64,000 bases of DNA from Burkholderiales bacterium JOSHI_001 (lineage in GTDB: Bacteria > Pseudomonadota > Gammaproteobacteria > Burkholderiales > Burkholderiaceae_C): the NCBI GenBank assembly GCA_000244995.1, contig CM001438.1, forward strand, positions 2,380,090 to 2,444,089. The letters run 5' to 3'. A program made the translations under genes and the position numbers. Numbering within the stretch: the stretch's first letter is position 1; every line of letters begins with the position of its first letter. Below the pieces are notes generated by a model. It was not told the origin of the DNA. It worked only from the letters and a program-made list of their open reading frames with translations, and did not search any database. This document shows, piece by piece, positions 16,639 through 26,098 of this stretch.

Positions 16639-18837
16639 TCAGAAGCTGGCCACCACCGATGCACGCCAGGTGCGCGGCAGCAGCGGGTAGAGGTAAGCGT
16701 GGCCAAACTGGAAGGGTGCCTCCTTCCAGGCGCGCGTGTCGGCCACGTTGTCCACACCCAGGCGCCACACCAGCTTCAGGGCGCCCGTCGTAGGGGCATA
16801 GCGCAAACCCAGGTCCACACGTGTCCAGCCGGGTGTGGACACGCTGTTGTCCGGCAGCACCATGCGCTGGCCTTCGTGCGAGGCAAACGCCAGCAGGGCC
16901 AGCCCTGGCAGGGCCTGCACGTTGTAGACGGCCTGCGCCTTCAGACTGCGGTCGGGCACGTTGGTGGGGCGCAGGCCGTTGGCGCCGGCCAAGTTGCTGC
17001 CTTCGCGGCGGGTGCGCTGGGCCATGGCGCTGGCGCGCAGGCTCCAAGGGCCGCCCTGCCATTCGGCCGAGCCTTCCAGCCCGCGGTGGTGGGCGGTGCC
17101 GTCGGTGCGGCGGCGGCAGGGGTCGGCGTCGCTGCAGTTGTCGCTGAGGGTGGGCAGCCCCGTGCTTTGCCGGAAGTCGCTCCACTGCGGCCGCTGGATG
17201 TCGTAGGACGCCAGTTGCCATTGCCAGGCGTCGCCGCGGTGCTTCCATCCCAGTTCCCACTGCCGGCTCTTCAGTGCAGGCAGGGCCTGGCCGGCGTTGA
17301 GGTAGCGCGTGCGCCCGGGCGCCACCTCGCTTTCCACCCCTTCGCCCCAGCTGGCATAGGCCATGTTCCCCGGGTTCACTTGCCACGACAGCGCCAGCCA
17401 GGGCGTGCTCAGGTTCTGGCCGTAGGACGTGGCCCGGCTGCCGTCGGTGCGCACGCTGTCGCGCTGCAATTGAGTGTGGCGCAGGCCTGCCCAGAGTTGC
17501 CAGTCAGGTGCCAGGGTCACGGCATCCTGCAGGTGCAGTTCGCTGCTGCGTTCGCTGCGGTGGGTGTTTTCTTCGGTCAGCGTGGGGTCGGCGGGCAGGT
17601 CGTTGACGCTGCCGTCGGTGTGGCCCACACCCACGATGTTGTTGGCCTGGCGATTGAACTGCGCACGGTAGCGGGTGGACAGCAGCCCTGCGCTGACATC
17701 ATGCTGAGTGCCGGCCAGGTTCAAGCGGCTTTGCACGCTGATGTCTGCCGAGGTGCTGGTGCGGCGCTCGCCTTCGCTGCGGAAATCCCACACCGTGAAG
17801 CGGCCGTCGGCTGTGTAGCGGTCACAGGGGTCGCAGTCGAAGCTGGTGGGGTCGTACAGGCCGAACGGGAAGGCGATGCGGTCGTCGGTGTACAGGCGCT
17901 GCTGCATCAGGTGGGCCACCAATTTGGTGTCGTCGCTGATGTCGTGGGTGTAGCGCAGCGACCCGGTGTTGCCCTTCATCACCACCGGCAGGCTCCAGGG
18001 CTGGTTGTTCAGGTTCAGGCGCGGGTCGGTGTCGCGGGCGTTGGGCAGGGTGTTGCCCAGCAGGCTGAAGCCGGGGGTGCTGGGCTGGCTTTGCAGGCTG
18101 TGTTCGAACTCGGCTTCCAGCAGGCCCTTGGGCAGGCGCCATTCCACCGCGCCGGCCAGCAGGTGGGCGTGTCCACGGCTGTTGCGGGTTTGCGGTTCGT
18201 GGTGGGTGGCGCTGGCGTTCAGGCGCCAGCCGAAGGCGCCGTCGGTGCCGGCCCGGTCGGACAGGTCCACCGCGGCGGTCAGCGACGCCGGCTGGGACCC
18301 ATCCAGTGACGCACTGCGCAGCGCCTGGGCCGTGGGCCGCTTCACCACCAGGTTCATCAGGCCGCCCGGCGCGCTGGTGCCGGCCTGGATGCCGCTGATG
18401 CCCTTCAACAGTTCCAGCGCCGCCTTGTTGCCGGTGGGCAGCATGGTCTCGGCGTTGATGGGCAGGCCGTCGCGGCGGTAGTTGAAGCGGTTGTCCAGCG
18501 TGAAGCCGCGCACCGCCACCTGGCCCCAGTAGCCGGGGGCGTTGTAGGCGTCGGTCACCGCGGCGTCCAGGCGGGTGATGTCGCTCAAAGCGCCGATGCC
18601 GGCGTCGGCCAGTTGCTGCGCGGTGACCACCGTGGCCGAAAGCGGCAGGCGCGACAGCGGCACGTCGCCGAAGCCGGCCACGCTGGCGCTGTTGGCTGCG
18701 CTGCTGCGCCCGGTGACGGTGACGGTCTGGCTGCCTTGTGCCAGGGCCGCTGCGCCGCACACCAATTGGCTGGCCGCGGCCAGCGGGACCAGCGCGTGCA
18801 CGCGCCGGCCTTGGGACTTGCAATGACGAAATGCCAT
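16639..18837 (-). CDS. TonB-dependent outer-membrane receptor under TPP riboswitch
   Basis: This 732-residue receptor has a signal peptide (to about AALAQ), a plug domain (QTVTVTGRSS, QVAVRGFTLDNRFNYRRDGLP, PGGLMNLVVKRP) and a beta-barrel ending VVASF with the terminal phenylalanine. It would superficially be called a siderophore receptor. However, a TPP riboswitch in its leader argues that it imports thiamine or a precursor through the outer membrane with TonB energy. The ATG at 18837 gives the signal peptide; upstream frame extension crosses the riboswitch. It stands alone, without adjacent thiamine genes in the window. Confidence 0.88.
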   Translation of the reverse strand: MAFRHCKSQGRRVHALVPLAAASQLVCGAAALAQGSQTVTVTGRSSAANSASVAGFGDVPLSRLPLSATVVTAQQLADAGIGALSDITRLDAAVTDAYNAPGYWGQVAVRGFTLDNRFNYRRDGLPINAETMLPTGNKAALELLKGISGIQAGTSAPGGLMNLVVKRPTAQALRSASLDGSQPASLTAAVDLSDRAGTDGAFGWRLNASATHHEPQTRNSRGHAHLLAGAVEWRLPKGLLEAEFEHSLQSQPSTPGFSLLGNTLPNARDTDPRLNLNNQPWSLPVVMKGNTGSLRYTHDISDDTKLVAHLMQQRLYTDDRIAFPFGLYDPTSFDCDPCDRYTADGRFTVWDFRSEGERRTSTSADISVQSRLNLAGTQHDVSAGLLSTRYRAQFNRQANNIVGVGHTDGSVNDLPADPTLTEENTHRSERSSELHLQDAVTLAPDWQLWAGLRHTQLQRDSVRTDGSRATSYGQNLSTPWLALSWQVNPGNMAYASWGEGVESEVAPGRTRYLNAGQALPALKSRQWELGWKHRGDAWQWQLASYDIQRPQWSDFRQSTGLPTLSDNCSDADPCRRRTDGTAHHRGLEGSAEWQGGPWSLRASAMAQRTRREGSNLAGANGLRPTNVPDRSLKAQAVYNVQALPGLALLAFASHEGQRMVLPDNSVSTPGWTRVDLGLRYAPTTGALKLVWRLGVDNVADTRAWKEAPFQFGHAYLYPLLPRTWRASVVASF

Positions 18838-18918
18838 CGGGAAACCTCTCGGTGTGATGGCAGGTGGGCAAACATGGATGGGACACGCAAGCCACGAACG
18901 CGGCCGGCCCCGTCTGAG

Positions 18919-19010
18919 CCTGCTTCCCTGCGTGCGAATTACCGCAATCAGGTTCAAAGGGACTTTCTCAGCCGGCAGTCGCTTGTCGCGGCGCCAGCAC
19001 CCCCAGCGAA
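18919..19010 (-). ncRNA. TPP riboswitch (THI element)
   Basis: On the minus strand the conserved core is clear: a GGGGGTGC-type 5' arm, then GGCTGAGAAAGTCCC, then TTTGAACCTGATTGCGGTAA and the closing CGCAGGGAAGC. These correspond to the P1/P2 'GGGGUGC', 'CUGAGA', 'ACCCUUUGAACCUGAU' and 'GUAGGGAAGC' blocks of thiamine pyrophosphate riboswitches. It lies about 80 bases upstream of the TonB-receptor ATG in the 5' leader. TPP binding should lower receptor expression. Confidence 0.93.
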
Positions 19011-19012
19011 GT

Positions 19013-19035
19013 GCAACCGGCGATTTGCCGGTTGC
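19013..19035. repeat. 9-bp inverted repeat upstream of riboswitch
   Basis: GCAACCGGC and its exact complement, separated by GATTT, stand immediately 5' of the riboswitch in the divergent region between the receptor and the chemoreceptor. It has no T-run. It could be an operator-like palindrome or a leader hairpin of the riboswitch transcript. Confidence 0.5.
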
Positions 19036-19126
19036 GGCGGCCATTATTCACCAAAGCGAAGCGCGCCGCCTGGCGCCACAGTGGTGTTCACCTGCAATTC
19101 AATGGGCTGGTCCCTGAACGGATGTC

Positions 19127-20608
19127 ATGGCATCGCTGACACTGCGCAAGAAATTCAACATCGGCTTGGTGGCCGTGGTGGTGGTGGCGCTGGTGCTGAT
19201 GCTGGGCGTGCGCCTGCTCAGCAAGACCGCGCGCTTCCACTACCTGGAGCGTGAGCACCTGGCGCTGGTCAGCCAGATGCAGCAGGCCATGGACCGCGTG
19301 CGCGAAGGCGGCACCCAGTCAGGCCAGGTCCGGCGCCAGCCGGTGCTGGCCATGGTGGACAAGGCGAGGGCCATCGCCGGCAGCGTGGAGGCCGAGTTGT
19401 TCCCGCCCGAGATCCTGGCCTTCCGTCTGATGGGCTTTTCGCCGGTGGTGGACCTGCCGGCGCAGGCCTATGCCAACCACAACCGCATCCACGAGGTGCT
19501 GGCGGCCGAGACGGGCGAGTTCCTCACCACCGACGTGGTCGCCCGGGTGGAAGAGGACATGGCCCAGGCCAAGGACAAGGGCGACCGCTTCGGGCCGCTG
19601 GTGGAAGGCGCCACGCTGTTCGTGCGCAACCTGGTTCTGGCCATCAACCTGGTGGGCGTGGCGGTCATCCTGGGCAGCTTCTGGCTGGTGCGCAAGGCCA
19701 CACTGGGGCCGCTGCAGCAAGCCGTGGATGCGGCCCAGCGCATGGCCCAGGGCGATTTGGGCGGGCCGCCGCTGCCGGCCACCGACGACGAACTGGGCCT
19801 GCTCAACCGCGCCATCGATGAGATGAAGCACAGCCTGGCCCGCGTGGTGGGTGATGTGCGTGAGCGCAGCCAGTCGGTGGCGGCCAGCATGGGTGAGGTG
19901 GTCAGCGGCAGCGGCAACCTGTCCTCGCGCACCGAACAGCAGGCCGCCACCTTGCAGCAGACAGCGGCCAGCATCAGCGAACTCAGCCGCAGCGTGCGCC
20001 ACATCGGCCAGCAGGTGCGGGAGGCCGACGCCCAGGCTGGCCAGGCCGGCCAGGAGGCGGGTGAGGGCGGGCGCGCGGTGGCCCAGGTGGTCACGCGCAT
20101 GGACGACATCCTCAGCGCGTCGCGCCGCATCGCCGACATCAACGGCGTGATCAATGGCATCGCCTTCCAGACCAACATCCTGGCGCTGAACGCGGCGGTG
20201 GAAGCCGCGCGCGCGGGCGAGCAGGGCCGTGGCTTCGCCGTGGTGGCGGGCGAGGTGCGCAGCCTGGCCCAGCGCAGCGCCGAAGCCGCGCGCGAAATTG
20301 CCTCGCTGATCAATGACTCGTTGGTCAAGGTGGAGCAGGGCGCGGGTGAGGTGGGCGCGGCGGGCCGCACCATCGAACAGGTGGTGATCAGCGTGCAGCG
20401 GGTGTCGCAACTGGTGGCGGGCGTGGCCGCCGAGCTGTCAGCGCAGGAAGATGGCATCGGCCAGATCGACCAGGCCATGGGCCAGCTGGACGCCGGCACG
20501 CAGCAGAACGCCGCGATGGCCGAGCAGTCGGCCTCGGCGGCCGAAAGCGTGCGCGGCCAGGCGCAGCAGTTGGTGCAGACCGTGGGCCGCTTCAGCCTGC
20601 CGGCCTGA
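19127..20608 (+). CDS. methyl-accepting chemotaxis protein
   Basis: This 493-residue chemoreceptor has TM1 at about residues 12-31 and a periplasmic sensor of about 130 residues resembling the DUF3365/Tll0287-like type. TM2 is at about 168-188, followed by a HAMP segment and a methyl-accepting signalling domain. The signalling tip reads [33 protein letters not shown] (quoted as motif pieces [18 protein letters not shown]). No C-terminal CheR/CheB pentapeptide is seen. It is divergent from the thiamine-linked receptor across a 289-base region. The ligand is unknown. Confidence 0.88.
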   Translation: MASLTLRKKFNIGLVAVVVVALVLMLGVRLLSKTARFHYLEREHLALVSQMQQAMDRVREGGTQSGQVRRQPVLAMVDKARAIAGSVEAELFPPEILAFRLMGFSPVVDLPAQAYANHNRIHEVLAAETGEFLTTDVVARVEEDMAQAKDKGDRFGPLVEGATLFVRNLVLAINLVGVAVILGSFWLVRKATLGPLQQAVDAAQRMAQGDLGGPPLPATDDELGLLNRAIDEMKHSLARVVGDVRERSQSVAASMGEVVSGSGNLSSRTEQQAATLQQTAASISELSRSVRHIGQQVREADAQAGQAGQEAGEGGRAVAQVVTRMDDILSASRRIADINGVINGIAFQTNILALNAAVEAARAGEQGRGFAVVAGEVRSLAQRSAEAAREIASLINDSLVKVEQGAGEVGAAGRTIEQVVISVQRVSQLVAGVAAELSAQEDGIGQIDQAMGQLDAGTQQNAAMAEQSASAAESVRGQAQQLVQTVGRFSLPA

Positions 20609-20627
20609 CGGCAGCGGGGCCGCGCAA

Positions 20628-20650
20628 GAAAAAAGCGGCCCGTGGGCCGC
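20628..20650 (-). terminator. rho-independent terminator of ferredoxin-NADP reductase gene
   Basis: On the minus strand a GCGGCC/GGCCGC stem with a four-base loop is followed directly by TTTTTTC. It lies 36 bases beyond the reductase stop and between two convergent genes. Confidence 0.8.
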
Positions 20651-20685
20651 CTGGCGTCTTTTCGCGCTTGCCGAGGCGCGCCGCG

Positions 20686-21786
20686 TCAGTCGAAGTTCGG
20701 CGTCTCCACACCCAGCACCTTGTGCAGCTTGGGGCTGGTGGTGGTGTACTGCAGCAGGATGCGCTTTTCCGGGAAGATGTAGGGCGCTGCGGCGAAGGCG
20801 GCCAGCGCCGCTTCATGGAAGCCCGACAGGATGAGCTTCTTCTTGCCCGGGTAGGTGTTGATGTCGCCCACCGCGAAGATGCCCGGCGTGCTGGTCTCGA
20901 ATTTCTCGGTGTCCACCACGATCTGCTTGCGCTCGATGTTCAGGCCCCATTCGGCGATCGGACCCAGCTTGGGGGACAGGCCGAAGAACACCAGCAGCAT
21001 GTCGGCCGGTACGACGCGTGTGACGCCGTCGCCGCCGGTCACCTTCAGGGCGCTGAGCTTTTCATCGCGCTCTTCGAAGCCGGTGACCTGGCCCACCACG
21101 AACTGCATCTCGTAGGCCTCGCACAGCTCCTTCATCTTGGCCACGGAAGCCGGCGCGGCGCGGAAGCCGTCGCGGCGGTGCACCAGGATCACGCTCTCGG
21201 CCTTGTGCGGGCCGTCTTGCACGAAGTTCAGGGTCCAGTCCAGCGCCGAGTCGCCGCCGCCCACCACCACCAGGTTCTTGCCGGCGAACTGGGCCGGGTT
21301 GCGCACTCGGTAGTGCAACTGGGTGCCATCGAACTTCTCCAGCCCATCCACCTTCAGCGTGCGCGGTTGGAAGCTGCCCACGCCGCCGGCGATGAAGAGG
21401 GTCTTGCTGATGAACTGGGTGCCCTTGCTGGTCTCGACGTAGAAGCGGCCGTCCTCGCACTTTTCCACCCGCGTGACTTCCTGGCCATAGTGGTGGGTGG
21501 CGCCGAAGGGCTCGATCTGCTTGAGCAGGTTGTCGGTCAGTTCCTTGCCGGTGCACACCGGCACGGCCGGGATGTCGTAGATGGGCTTGTCGGGGTACAA
21601 CTCGATGCACTGGCCACCGGGGTAGGCCAGGCTGTCGATGATGTGGGCCTTGATCTCCAGCAGGCCCAGCTCAAACACCTGGAACAGGCCCACCGGGCCG
21701 GCCCCGACGATGACCGCATCGGTCTCGATGGGCGAGCCCAGGCCAGCTTCGGGAGGGGCGGTGGTGAAGGCGACAGACGGTTCCAT
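20686..21786 (-). CDS. ferredoxin--NADP+ reductase, thioredoxin-reductase-like
   Basis: This 366-residue flavoprotein has an N-terminal FAD motif ([12 protein letters not shown]), an NADPH-binding [12 protein letters not shown] near residue 170 and the C-terminal FAVGDI FAD motif. It lacks the CxxC of thioredoxin reductase and matches type 2 ferredoxin-NADP reductases. It transfers electrons between NADPH and ferredoxin in the cytoplasm. A 7Fe ferredoxin gene is 101 bases upstream in the same direction. Together they could feed the siroheme sulfite reductase encoded a few kilobases further upstream. Confidence 0.92.
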   Translation of the reverse strand: MEPSVAFTTAPPEAGLGSPIETDAVIVGAGPVGLFQVFELGLLEIKAHIIDSLAYPGGQCIELYPDKPIYDIPAVPVCTGKELTDNLLKQIEPFGATHHYGQEVTRVEKCEDGRFYVETSKGTQFISKTLFIAGGVGSFQPRTLKVDGLEKFDGTQLHYRVRNPAQFAGKNLVVVGGGDSALDWTLNFVQDGPHKAESVILVHRRDGFRAAPASVAKMKELCEAYEMQFVVGQVTGFEERDEKLSALKVTGGDGVTRVVPADMLLVFFGLSPKLGPIAEWGLNIERKQIVVDTEKFETSTPGIFAVGDINTYPGKKKLILSGFHEAALAAFAAAPYIFPEKRILLQYTTTSPKLHKVLGVETPNFD

Positions 21787-21887
21787 GGTGGGGCGCCCCG
21801 TCTGGCGGGGCCGCTTGAGTTTCAGAATGGGGGTGGCGGCGGGCCGGCGCCCGGCGCGGTGGGTTCAGTTCGGCGGGCGCAGGGTGC

Positions 21888-22211
21888 TCAGCGGATCAGC
21901 TCGGACAGCTTGTCCTTACGGTCTTTCCACTCATCGGCGTCGGGCAGGGCGGGCTTGCGCTTGGTGATGCTGGGCCACTTGCGGGCCAGTTCCACGTTCA
22001 GCGGAATGAACTTCTGCTGGTCGGCCGGCACGTCTTCCTCCGGCAGGATGGCGTTCACCGGGCACTCGGGAATGCACACCGCGCAGTCGATGCACTCGTC
22101 GGGGTCGATGGCCAGGAAGTTGGGGCCTTCGCGGAAGCAGTCCACGGGGCACACATCCACGCAATCGGTGTACTTGCAGCGGATGCAGGCTTCGGTGACA
22201 ACGTGAGTCAT
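21888..22211 (-). CDS. fdxA: 7Fe ferredoxin FdxA
   Basis: A 107-residue ferredoxin with two cluster motifs near the N-terminus: C9-x2-C-x4-C-x3-C in [18 protein letters not shown], and [13 protein letters not shown] at about residues 39-51. This pattern with a C-terminal extension is typical of [3Fe-4S][4Fe-4S] FdxA proteins. ATG at 22211 gives the canonical [10 protein letters not shown] start. It is followed by the ferredoxin-NADP reductase and lies downstream of the sulfate-assimilation genes. Confidence 0.95.
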   Translation of the reverse strand: MTHVVTEACIRCKYTDCVDVCPVDCFREGPNFLAIDPDECIDCAVCIPECPVNAILPEEDVPADQQKFIPLNVELARKWPSITKRKPALPDADEWKDRKDKLSELIR

Positions 22212-22313
22212 TTGGCGGCTCGGGTGGGTGTTGTGGGTATGGGGTGGGGCCGGGACATCGCGGTGCGCGCCGAGGGCGCACAAACGGGGCGTGACGGAGC
22301 CAAGCCTTTGATT

Positions 22314-23084
22314 TTACGGTGCCAGGGTTTGCACGGACGCTTGATGTTGCTCAATTGATGGGGTTATCGGTCCCGCCACGGCCGGCGTGGCCCCCACGCC
22401 CACGGTCACCACCGTGGGCCGCCCGGCGTGCAGCAGGGCGGCCGCGGGCAGCTTGTCCAGGCTGCCGTCGGTGGCCAGTTGGTCGGGCCAGCCGGCGCGG
22501 CTGACCACCATCACGGGGGTCGTGGCGGGCCAGCCGGCCGCCCGCAGCCGGCGGGACAAGGCGGCCAATTGCTTGCCCGCCATATAAAAAACTTCCGTGT
22601 CGGCACGCCGGCCGGCCTGCAACTCGCCGCTTTGCGTCACGGCGGTGGACAGGCTCACGCTGCGGCCGCGGCCGCGGCGGGTGAGCGGCCGCTGCGTGGC
22701 GGCGGCGGCGGCCAGCGCGGCGGTGACGCCGGGCACCACCTCGGTGGCGACACCGGCCGCGTGCAGGGCCTGCAGCTCTTCTTCCAGGCGGCCGAAGATG
22801 CTGGGGTCGCCGCCCTTCAGGCGAACCACCTGCCGGGCGGTCTGGGCATGGCGCAGCAGCAGGGCGTTGATTTCGCCTTGCGCCGTGGCTTCGGCAAAGC
22901 CGCGCTTGCCCACGTTCACCCATTGCGCCTGGGGCGCCAGGTCGCGCAGCGCCGGGTCGGTGAGGGCGTCGAACAGCACCACCTCGGCACGCGCCAGCGC
23001 GCGCGCGCCGCGCAGCGTGATCAGGTCCGCCGCGCCGGGACCGGCGCCGACGAACACCACGCGGGCGGGCGGGTCAGTGGGCAT
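22314..23084 (-). CDS. cobA: uroporphyrinogen-III C-methyltransferase (SUMT)
   Basis: This 256-residue SAM-dependent methylase has the two family signatures: VGAGPGAADLITLRGA at the N-terminus and VRLKGGDPSIFGRLEEE near residue 90. It converts uroporphyrinogen III to precorrin-2, the first committed step to siroheme. The start overlaps the end of cysN by 11 bases. Its place in the sulfate operon fits supply of siroheme for the CysI sulfite reductase encoded upstream. It lacks the CysG dehydrogenase/chelatase half. Confidence 0.94.
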   Translation of the reverse strand: MPTDPPARVVFVGAGPGAADLITLRGARALARAEVVLFDALTDPALRDLAPQAQWVNVGKRGFAEATAQGEINALLLRHAQTARQVVRLKGGDPSIFGRLEEELQALHAAGVATEVVPGVTAALAAAAATQRPLTRRGRGRSVSLSTAVTQSGELQAGRRADTEVFYMAGKQLAALSRRLRAAGWPATTPVMVVSRAGWPDQLATDGSLDKLPAAALLHAGRPTVVTVGVGATPAVAGPITPSIEQHQASVQTLAP

Positions 23085-24375
23085 GATGAACCAGCAAGGC
23101 GCCGCTGGTGCGGTTGCTGGTGGGGTCCACCACGATCAGGGCGCCGCCCACACGGTTGTCGGCATAGGGTTCCACCGGCAGCGGCTGCTGCACTTCCACC
23201 ACCACGCGGCCGATCTCGTTCACGCCCAGCTCGTGGGCGTCGATGGTGGCCAGGGTGTGGATGTCCAGCCGGCTTTCGATGGCGGTGATGCGTGCCTGCA
23301 CCCAGCGGTTGCCGTGGCGCACCCAGTACTTGCGGCCCAGTTGCGCAGCTTCGGTGTCCAGCCAAGCCAGCGTGGCGGAAAAGCGCTGCGTCACGGCCAG
23401 GCTGCCGGGCGTGGCAATCCAGTCGCCGCGGCTCACATCCAGCTGACGGTCCAGCACGATGCCGGCGCTTTCACCGGCCTGGGCCTGCGCCACGGGGCTG
23501 CCGGCGCGGCGCACTTCGGCCACCACGGCGTCCTGGCCGCTGGGGAAGACCTGCACCTTGTCGCCAGCCTTCACGCTGCCGTGGGCGATGCGGCCCCAGA
23601 ACACGCGCGGCTGGTGGCCGGCGCCCTCGGTGCCCTGGCCCTCGTCGCGCGCCACGTACTGCACCGGCACGCGCAGGTCGCCGCTGGTGCGTTCCTGGGT
23701 GGTGGGCAGGTGCTCCAGAAGTTGCAGCAGCGACGGACCGGCGTACCAGGGCACGTTCAGCGGCGCGGTGACGTTGTCGCCGCGCAGTGCGCTGACCGGG
23801 ATGATGCCGGCCACTGCGGTGATGCCGGCTTCCTGGGCGAAGGCCTGCAGCGCGCTGCGGGTGGCTTCGAAGGCCGCCTGGGCGTCGTCGCCCACGGCGT
23901 CCAGCTTGTTCACGGCGAACACGATGCTGGGCACCCGCAGCAGGTGCGCCAGCATGCTGTGGCGCCGGGTCTGGGGCAGCAGTTGCACGGGCTGCGCCTT
24001 CCAGTCGATCTTGGTGATGTCCACCAGCACCACCGCGGCGTCGCTGCCCGCGGCGGCGGTGACCATGTTGCGGGTGTACTGCTCATGCCCGGGCGCGTCG
24101 GCGATGATGAACTTGCGCTTGGGCGTGGCGAAGTAGCGGTAGGCCACGTCGATGGTGATGCCCTGTTCGCGCTCAGCCTCCAGGCCGTCGGTCAGCAGGC
24201 TCAGGTCGATGGCTTCACCGGCTGCCTTCTTCTCCAGGTGGTCCAGTTGGTCGGCCAGGATGGCGCGGCTGTCGTAGAGCAGGCGGCCGATGAGCGTGCT
24301 CTTGCCGTCGTCCACGCTGCCGGCCGTCAAGAACCTCAGCGCGCGGTGGTCTTCGTTCTGCAGGACTGCGGACAT
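23074..24375 (-). CDS. cysN: sulfate adenylyltransferase subunit 1, GTPase CysN
   Basis: This 433-residue EF-Tu-like GTPase has G1 GSVDDGKSTLIGRLLYDS, G3 DAPGHEQYTRN and G4 NKLD motifs, followed by the beta-barrel domains. With CysD it makes adenosine 5'-phosphosulfate from sulfate and ATP, driven by GTP hydrolysis. No APS kinase (CysC) domain is fused, which agrees with an APS-type CysH in this operon. It lies 2 bases downstream of cysD. Confidence 0.96.
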   Translation of the reverse strand: MSAVLQNEDHRALRFLTAGSVDDGKSTLIGRLLYDSRAILADQLDHLEKKAAGEAIDLSLLTDGLEAEREQGITIDVAYRYFATPKRKFIIADAPGHEQYTRNMVTAAAGSDAAVVLVDITKIDWKAQPVQLLPQTRRHSMLAHLLRVPSIVFAVNKLDAVGDDAQAAFEATRSALQAFAQEAGITAVAGIIPVSALRGDNVTAPLNVPWYAGPSLLQLLEHLPTTQERTSGDLRVPVQYVARDEGQGTEGAGHQPRVFWGRIAHGSVKAGDKVQVFPSGQDAVVAEVRRAGSPVAQAQAGESAGIVLDRQLDVSRGDWIATPGSLAVTQRFSATLAWLDTEAAQLGRKYWVRHGNRWVQARITAIESRLDIHTLATIDAHELGVNEIGRVVVEVQQPLPVEPYADNRVGGALIVVDPTSNRTSGALLVHHAH

Positions 24376-24377
24376 GA

Positions 24378-25343
24378 TCAGAAGTACCCCTCTTTTTTGC
24401 GCCGCTCCATGCTGGCGTCGCTGGTGCGGTCGTCCATGCGCGTGGCGCCGCGTTCGCTGACGGTCACGGTCAAGGTCTCGGCCACGATGTCGGCGGCACT
24501 GGCGGCCGTGCTTTCCACCGGGCAGGTGCAGGTCATGTCGCCCACGGTGCGAAAGCGCACGGTGGCAGTTTCCACCTGTTCATCGCCTTCGGGCGGGGTG
24601 ACGTCGGTCAGTGGCACCAGCAGGCCCTTGCGGCGGATGACCTCGCGCTGGTGGCTGTAGTACAGGTTGGGCAGGGGGATGTTCTCGCGCGCGATGTACA
24701 GCCACACATCCAGTTCGGTCCAGTTGCTGATGGGAAACGAACGGAAGTGCTCGCCGGGGCGGTGGCGCGTGTTGAACAGGGTCCACAGCTCGGGCCGCTG
24801 CTCCTTGGGCTGCCACTGGCCGAAGCTGTCTCGGTGGCTGAAGATGCGCTCCTTGGCACGGGCCTTTTCTTCGTCGCGGCGCGCGCCGCCGATCAGGCAG
24901 TCGAAGCGATGTTCTTCAATCGCTTCCAGCAGCGTGACGGTCTGGTGGCCATTGCGCGACTCCAGCGGGTGCGCCAGGCGCACGGTGCCGCGCTTCATGC
25001 TGTCTTCCAGGTGGCCCACCACCAGGCGCTCGCCCATTTCGGCAATGCGCTGATCGCGGAACTCGATCACCTCCGGGAAGTTGTGGCCGGTGTCCACGTG
25101 CAGCAGCGGGAAAGGCAGCTTGCCCTTGAAGTCATTGCCCTGGATGCGGGTCTTGAAAGCCTTCTCGGCCAGGCGCAGCACCACGCAGCTGTCCTTGCCG
25201 CTGGAAAACAGCAGGGCCGGGCGTTCGAAGCTGGCCGCCACCTCGCGCAGGATGAAGATGGCTTCTTCCTCCAACCAGTCCAGGTGGCGGTGGTCTAGGT
25301 CGGGCAACAGGGTGTCGAGGTTCACTCGGGCGTTCATGTTCAT
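24378..25343 (-). CDS. cysD: sulfate adenylyltransferase subunit 2 CysD
   Basis: A 321-residue PP-loop ATP pyrophosphatase with the SSGKDSCVVLRL loop near residue 48 and HVDTGHNFPEVIEFRD further on. It is the catalytic adenylyltransferase partner of CysN. It starts 3 bases after cysH, and two closely spaced ATG codons (MNM) are possible starts. Length is normal (about 305-320). Confidence 0.96.
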   Translation of the reverse strand: MNMNARVNLDTLLPDLDHRHLDWLEEEAIFILREVAASFERPALLFSSGKDSCVVLRLAEKAFKTRIQGNDFKGKLPFPLLHVDTGHNFPEVIEFRDQRIAEMGERLVVGHLEDSMKRGTVRLAHPLESRNGHQTVTLLEAIEEHRFDCLIGGARRDEEKARAKERIFSHRDSFGQWQPKEQRPELWTLFNTRHRPGEHFRSFPISNWTELDVWLYIARENIPLPNLYYSHQREVIRRKGLLVPLTDVTPPEGDEQVETATVRFRTVGDMTCTCPVESTAASAADIVAETLTVTVSERGATRMDDRTSDASMERRKKEGYF

Positions 25344-25346
25344 CTT

Positions 25347-26096
25347 TCAGCGGCCGGGCAGGGTGGACACGGCGGCGGGTTCCTCGTGCTTCACATGCAG
25401 CCCGCATTCCTTCAGGCTTTCGTCTTCCCACCACCAGCGCCCGGCGCGGAAGGGTTCGCCCACCGCGATGGCGCGGGTGCAGGGCTCGCAGCCGATGCTG
25501 GGCATGAACTCGTCGTGCAGCGGGTTGTAGGGCACGTTGTTCGTGGCGACGTAGTGCCACACGTCGGCCCAGGTCCAGTCGGCCAGCGGGTTGAATTTCG
25601 TGCGGCCCTGGTCGTCGGGTTCCGTGAAGGGCACTTCGCCACGCGCATTGCTTTGCTCGCGGCGCAGGCCGGTCACCCAGGCGGTGCGGCCGGCCAGCAT
25701 GCGCGCCAGCGGCTCCATCTTGCGCACCCCGCAGCAGGCCTTGCGCAGTTCCAGGCTCTTGTACATGGCGTCTTCGCCGTTGGCCTTGACGAAGTGAACC
25801 ACGGCCTCCTGCGGCGGCGAGAAGACAGCCACCTTCAGGCCGTAGGTCTGTTCGATGCGCGGGATCAGCGCCAGCGTCTGCGCGTGCAGCTTGCCGGTGT
25901 CCAGCGTGGCCAGGGCGATGGGGATGCGGTGGCGGGCGATCAGGTCGGTGACCACCATGTCTTCCACGCCCAGGCTGGTGCTTTGCACCGCGCTGCCAGG
26001 GTGCAGCTCGGCGGCCTGGCGCAGCACGGAAACCGCATGCGACACGCGGGTGTCAAAACCTTCGCTGGCTCGGGCGTACAGGGCAATCGCTGACAT
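25347..26096 (-). CDS. cysH: adenylyl-sulfate (APS) reductase
   Basis: This 249-residue reductase has the STSLGVEDMV substrate loop and a C-terminal ECGLH with the catalytic cysteine. The cluster-binding pairs KACCGVRK and CEPCTR mark the [4Fe-4S] APS-reducing type rather than the PAPS type of E. coli. It reduces APS to sulfite with thioredoxin or glutaredoxin as electron donor. Absence of CysC around it is consistent. Confidence 0.94.
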   Translation of the reverse strand: MSAIALYARASEGFDTRVSHAVSVLRQAAELHPGSAVQSTSLGVEDMVVTDLIARHRIPIALATLDTGKLHAQTLALIPRIEQTYGLKVAVFSPPQEAVVHFVKANGEDAMYKSLELRKACCGVRKMEPLARMLAGRTAWVTGLRREQSNARGEVPFTEPDDQGRTKFNPLADWTWADVWHYVATNNVPYNPLHDEFMPSIGCEPCTRAIAVGEPFRAGRWWWEDESLKECGLHVKHEEPAAVSTLPGR

Positions 26097-26098
26097 GC

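Noticed and set aside
16639-18837. Siderophore receptor annotation of the TonB-dependent protein
   Set aside because: Sequence alone allows it, but the TPP riboswitch in its leader argues for thiamine-type cargo.
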